The notes under the pieces are model-generated. The model searched no databases. It was not told where the DNA came from and saw nothing but the letters and a program-made list of their open reading frames with translations. Source: a virus. Taken from it: DNA of 22,676 nucleotides. Location: positions 1 to 22,676 of IMG/VR virus record IMGVR_UViG_3300025652_000602, one strand, 5' to 3'. The position numbers and the translations under genes were made by a program. Of this stretch, positions 21,001 to 22,676 are shown piece after piece. Numbering within the stretch: the first letter of the stretch is position 1; the number at the start of each line of letters is the position of its first letter.

Positions 21001-22108
21001 GAGCAATTTGAGTTGTAATTCTATCGTACTTAGTTTGAGCTTTAGCAAGCTGATCAGCTGAAATCTTACCTTCTGCAAACTCAGATTTAGCATCGTAAAG
21101 TGATTGCTCTGCAAAAGCTTGTTCAGCTACAAGGTCACGACCAGCTACACCTGCAAGTTCTTCATCCGTAACAGCTCCTTGAGCGGCTTCGAGTTTACCG
21201 AGGGCGTATTCAGTTTGTGCATCTGCCTCTGGTGTTGCAGATGCAAACTTAGCAGCGATAACATTAGCAGGTTGACCAGTAATTTGAGCAACAGCTTTTG
21301 GTAGGGAGAGACCTTGGTTAACGAGTGTAGCAGCTTTAGCAAGTTGATCTGGTGTAACTTTAAGATCACCAGTATCCAGTACTTTTCTAATCTCTTTAAT
21401 TTGTGGTGCAGTGAGACCAAGCTGTGCAAGCTCTTTTGTATTCATGGTCTGAGGAGTAACTAGCTGAGAGACTTCACCAGTAGCTGCTTTAGTGCCCTCT
21501 GCAACATCAGTAACACCTTCAGTTGCTTTTGCTGCATCATAGGTAGCAGCAGTCATAGCCTCTGGAACCTCTGCAGTAGCTACAGTATCAACTGTGGATG
21601 TATCAGCAGCCCTTACCTCATCAACCTTACCGGTAGCAGCGCCAATAAGTTCCTCTGGGGTAGCAGCACCAACCTTAGTGACTGTGGACTCTTCAACCAT
21701 TGCGGTTGGGTCTTTAAAGATCTGCCCTACAGTTTCTCCACCTGTTGGTATATTTTCAATACCAAATTGTGTCTGAGCAACGTTTAAATTAGACTCAGCT
21801 TTTTGATAAGCTTTCTGTGCATTTGTAAGTGCAGTCTGAGCGGCAGCATCATTTGGCCTAGCTTCTGCAATACGAGCAGCATCTGCCATAGCTTTAGTAG
21901 CAGATGAAAACGCATCCTTAGATGGCTGAAGTAGAACACCACCATCAGCCATACCGGTTTTAGTTTCAGCAGCACGAGAGAACTTACCCATTTTGGCAGC
22001 AGCCCCTGGGTTAGAAGCAATAAAAGCTTCCATCATCTTTGGGTCAGCTGGGCCTTCATAGCCCATCTTTGAAAGAAGGGAGTGTTGTTGTGTAGGGGTA
22101 AAATTCAT
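18068..22108 (-). CDS. Giant repeat virion protein (1346 aa) with 22-residue tandem repeats
   Basis: The product is 1346 residues. Residues 1-60 (MNFTPTQQHSLLSKMGYEGP) are followed by an Ala/Glu/Thr-rich helical region to about 590, where EEL...LVAEQA-type segments recur loosely. Residues 598-1169 are 26 tandem 22-residue units of the type LSNRQQTALANAQLRASLQG, with Leu at position 1, QQ at 5-6 and Asn at 11 and often 22. The same 22/11 spacing continues to about 1257 with QFN/RFN at the Asn positions. The end (residues about 1258-1346) is a Trp-containing tail. Hendecad repeats suggest a very long helical rod or bundle. I recall similar C-terminal sequences in large structural proteins of marine phages. 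A virion role, possibly in the ejection apparatus or tail, is inferred from the adjacent transglycosylase gene. Confidence 0.78.
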   Translation of the reverse strand: MNFTPTQQHSLLSKMGYEGPADPKMMEAFIASNPGAAAKMGKFSRAAETKTGMADGGVLLQPSKDAFSSATKAMADAARIAEARPNDAAAQTALTNAQKAYQKAESNLNVAQTQFGIENIPTGGETVGQIFKDPTAMVEESTVTKVGAATPEELIGAATGKVDEVRAADTSTVDTVATAEVPEAMTAATYDAAKATEGVTDVAEGTKAATGEVSQLVTPQTMNTKELAQLGLTAPQIKEIRKVLDTGDLKVTPDQLAKAATLVNQGLSLPKAVAQITGQPANVIAAKFASATPEADAQTEYALGKLEAAQGAVTDEELAGVAGRDLVAEQAFAEQSLYDAKSEFAEGKISADQLAKAQTKYDRITTQIAQSGVSADELVETKGLGLEAEQAVLAQTEYSENLTSAKGQVGSGEIIDAQTAYNLPPTESAILNETVVQNAAKAGEFPTTEAAQSSFQSTVESVRGTVGAEELVEAKNIVKVAEAIEATAATMAALDSAAVSQAVTGTLSQASLAIAEQGGVPASATIAGQMSTLMEQFNNGTPAWAAGAMRAANAAMAARGLGTSSMAGAAIVQASMEAAMPIAQADAQMFMQMELTNLSNRQQVAISNAAAQQNFDLTNLNNLQQSSLQNSANAFSLQSQNLSNNQAAVIANAQIKASLQGKVLDIYTQTSLANASRYAEINNINLNNDQQSLLTRSAQNLQVDLANLDSTQQTALANLQVQASLRGQELTNDQQMAMLESTQAFQSAEFTANAKQQAFLQDASARAAMEGKVLDISQQTALFNASRIATVNDVNLSNEQQVLLQKSAQGLQVDLANLSTESQTSLANAQLRAALQGKVLDNDQQTAVLNAARYAESNNLNLTSRQQAFIQDANIRATMEGQVLSNKQQSELYNVSRVAEVQDINLTNEQQATVLKTTQNFQMDMTNTSNRQQTSLANAQLRASLQGQVLSNEQQVAIVNSERFAEVNNINLNNKQQAFVQDFVARTTMEGKVLDNQQQTAIFNVANAVQERGIELNNEQQTLLFNMSNKVTVDMANLSNRQQTALANSQIEAAMRGQELTNAQQTGTLNASRIGEVANLNFTADQQRAIENSKIAQSVDLANLNSSSAKLLADAAAMSQLDMTNLNNRQQSQVQNAQSLLQMDLSNLDNEQQTALFASQSIINSMLSDQAAENASEQFNAASENQVNQFFEDLSANISRFNADQSNAIAQANAGEENANARFNTQLESARDQFNSSNALIISQANAKWRQTISLTDTEAQNAANRETAATANAMTAKALDDLWQRERDIMAFAFSASENQSDRNVNLLLGEMDLSVSNAQLKAAEDSGKTKVALWAADQLLDLWD
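18602..20317 (-). repeat. 26 tandem 66-base (22-codon) units
   Basis: Residues 598-1169 of the giant protein divide without any insertion or deletion into 26 units of 22 residues, 1716 bases in total. Consensus features are L1, N3, Q5, Q6, A/L at 8-9 and N11, then a second 11-residue half ending in (N/Q)GKV, VDLAN or EVNNIN. Perfect length conservation despite sequence drift indicates a structural constraint on the period. A weaker continuation to residue 1257 reaches base 18338. Confidence 0.9.
18866..20185 (-). repeat. Four 330-base super-repeats (5 units each)
   Basis: Units 3-22 alternate in a fixed order of five types, so the second-order repeat is 110 residues or 330 bases, present four times. 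Type endings are LQGKV/MEGKV, SRxAExNxIN, LQVDLAN/QMDMTN, ASLQGQV/AALQGKV and AExNNxN. At the DNA level the 29 bases 19281-19309 recur exactly at 19611-19639, 330 bases apart, and a block at 19123-19146 matches 19783-19806 at 660. This shows growth by duplication of five-unit blocks. Confidence 0.88.
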
Positions 22109-22131
22109 CTCGTGCTACTCCGTAGTGTTTC

Positions 22132-22194
22132 TTATTGTTTTGCGGCATTACCAGGAGAGATAACAGCGTCAATCGGTGCCGTATCTTTAGTGGT
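22132..22194 (-). other. In-frame open stretch after a second TAA
   Basis: In the same minus-strand frame as the two preceding open stretches, 20 codons run from 22194 to a TAA at 22132-22134 and read TKDTAPIDAVISPGNAAKQ. There is no ATG, GTG or TTG start in it. It looks protein-like but is too short to call a gene. It could be a remnant of a longer gene broken by stop codons. The remaining bases to the giant gene (22109-22131) hold only its leader with a GGAG-like site. Confidence 0.25.
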
Positions 22195-22344
22195 TTAGAA
22201 CTCAGCGTTACGCATACCTTCAAGGTGCTTGGCGTTGCGCTGGATCATGACGTCCTCACCTGCATACTTATCAGGATTGGCGCACGCTGTCAAGACAGGT
22301 GCTGTAGTGCTTTGCAATACGTTACCGCTCTGTTCAATTTTGAT
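22195..22344 (-). CDS. Possible 40-49 aa protein without a standard ATG start
   Basis: Directly after the TAA of the 100-residue gene, and in the same frame, 49 codons are open to TAA at 22195-22197. The product would read KIEQSGNVLQSTTAPVLTA and continue to QRNAKHLEGMRNAEF, which is balanced and protein-like. The only standard start candidates are TTG at codon 10 (22315-22317) or ATG at codon 33, and the latter leaves 17 residues. ATT or ATC just after the stop would be rare starts. It may be a small gene with an unusual start, a decayed gene, or a readthrough extension. I cannot decide from the sequence. Confidence 0.35.
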   Translation of the reverse strand: MKIEQSGNVLQSTTAPVLTACANPDKYAGEDVMIQRNAKHLEGMRNAEF

Positions 22345-22647
22345 TTAGCCCCAAGGCGTTCCAGATGCTGACACTGGGTTCTTGTCAGCTTCAATCTTGG
22401 CAGCAAGTGCAGCTTCTGTAGCATCCTTGTCTACTGAGGCGTGAACCCATGCCAACACTTCAGCTTCTGTGATCTGGTCGTAAGGCTTGAAGTCTTCAGC
22501 AGTGGCGTCAGGTGTGAACCCAGCAGTGCCGTAGCTGGAGGCTGTGAAGTCACCGTCTACTGCGGATACCCGCCAGTGAGCGACAGTAATGCCGCCAGTT
22601 GCTACTTCATGTTCGCATGTTGCGATTGTCCAAGTTGTCGTCATCAT
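22345..22647 (-). CDS. Small conserved-type marine phage protein (100 aa), probably structural
   Basis: The 100-residue product opens with two methionines, then TTTWTIATCEHEVATGGITV and AHWRVSAVDGDFTASSYGT, a predicted beta-rich N-terminus. A helical part follows (EAEVLAWVHASVDKDATEAA), and the end is ASGTPWG. From memory, similar short proteins with WTI...GGI..AHW...GDYSASSYG...SGTPWG occur among structural genes of cyanophages and other marine phages, with no defined function. The start (22647 or 22644) overlaps the stop of an upstream gene. The gene heads the visible part of the minus-strand block and is followed by the poorly resolved stretch 22109-22344. Confidence 0.7.
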   Translation of the reverse strand: MMTTTWTIATCEHEVATGGITVAHWRVSAVDGDFTASSYGTAGFTPDATAEDFKPYDQITEAEVLAWVHASVDKDATEAALAAKIEADKNPVSASGTPWG

Positions 22648-22676
22648 TCTTCTGTCTCCACAGATGCAATCAGCAT
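22644..22676 (-). CDS. Last codons of an upstream virion-block gene, 5' truncated
   Basis: At the right edge ten codons (MLIASVETEE) run in from outside the window and end at TGA 22644-22646, overlapping the next start (ATG 22647) in the tight style seen between other genes of this block. The true start lies beyond the edge, and the methionine at the edge may be internal. Too little is visible to identify the gene. Confidence 0.35.
   Translation of the reverse strand: MLIASVETEE

Noticed and set aside
22135-22371. 78-codon plus-strand open frame near the right edge
   Set aside because: It is cysteine- and arginine-rich with irregular composition, opposes the 100-residue gene and has no convincing start signal.

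Overview
This window is part of a tailed bacteriophage genome, most likely a lytic marine podovirus with a T7-like replication core. The support is a T7-type primase-helicase, an A-family DNA polymerase and a gp2.5-like single-strand binding protein in order. They are followed by two recombination nucleases, nucleotide-metabolism genes (MazG-like, class II B12-dependent ribonucleotide reductase, glutaredoxin, DUF3310) and phoH. No T7-type RNA polymerase, integrase, repressor or tRNA gene is visible. The set recalls Roseobacter-infecting podoviruses of the SIO1/cobavirus type. A DUF1127 protein, a family concentrated in Alphaproteobacteria, also points to an alphaproteobacterial host. The host assignment is inference from gene content only.

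Layout. Positions 1-12257 are a tightly packed plus-strand block with many 1-41 base overlaps. It opens with the alanine-rich end of a truncated gene, two small unknown genes and a pentapeptide-repeat protein (3-990). The replication and recombination module follows (1001-6359): primase-helicase, DNA polymerase, SSB, Cas4/RecB-like Fe-S exonuclease and Hjc-like nuclease. Next come a metallophosphoesterase and small unknown genes (6349-7768), then MazG-like, DUF1127, ribonucleotide reductase, glutaredoxin, PhoH and DUF3310 (7792-11614), and three small unknown genes (11638-12257). A UUCG-loop terminator at 12281-12308 closes the block.

Positions 12315-22676 are a minus-strand block transcribed toward the same terminator. 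It holds virion genes. In transcription order they are the last codons of an upstream gene, a 100-residue small protein, a poorly resolved open stretch, and a 1346-residue protein built on a 22-residue repeat. After these come a lytic transglycosylase-domain protein, two putative structural proteins of 194 and 327 residues, and a 1136-residue putative internal virion (ejection) protein. The order and the transglycosylase suggest an internal core/DNA-ejection module. Portal, capsid, terminase, tail and lysis genes lie outside the window.

How it works together. The plus-strand genes copy the genome and feed it with deoxynucleotides. The reductase makes dNTPs, glutaredoxin may re-reduce it, and MazG-like and DUF3310 proteins adjust nucleotide pools. 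The minus-strand genes build the parts that open the cell wall and deliver DNA. The most unusual items are the hierarchical 22-residue/110-residue repeat protein, the phage-borne DUF1127 gene coupled to the reductase gene, and the in-frame TAA-interrupted stretch at 22132-22344.
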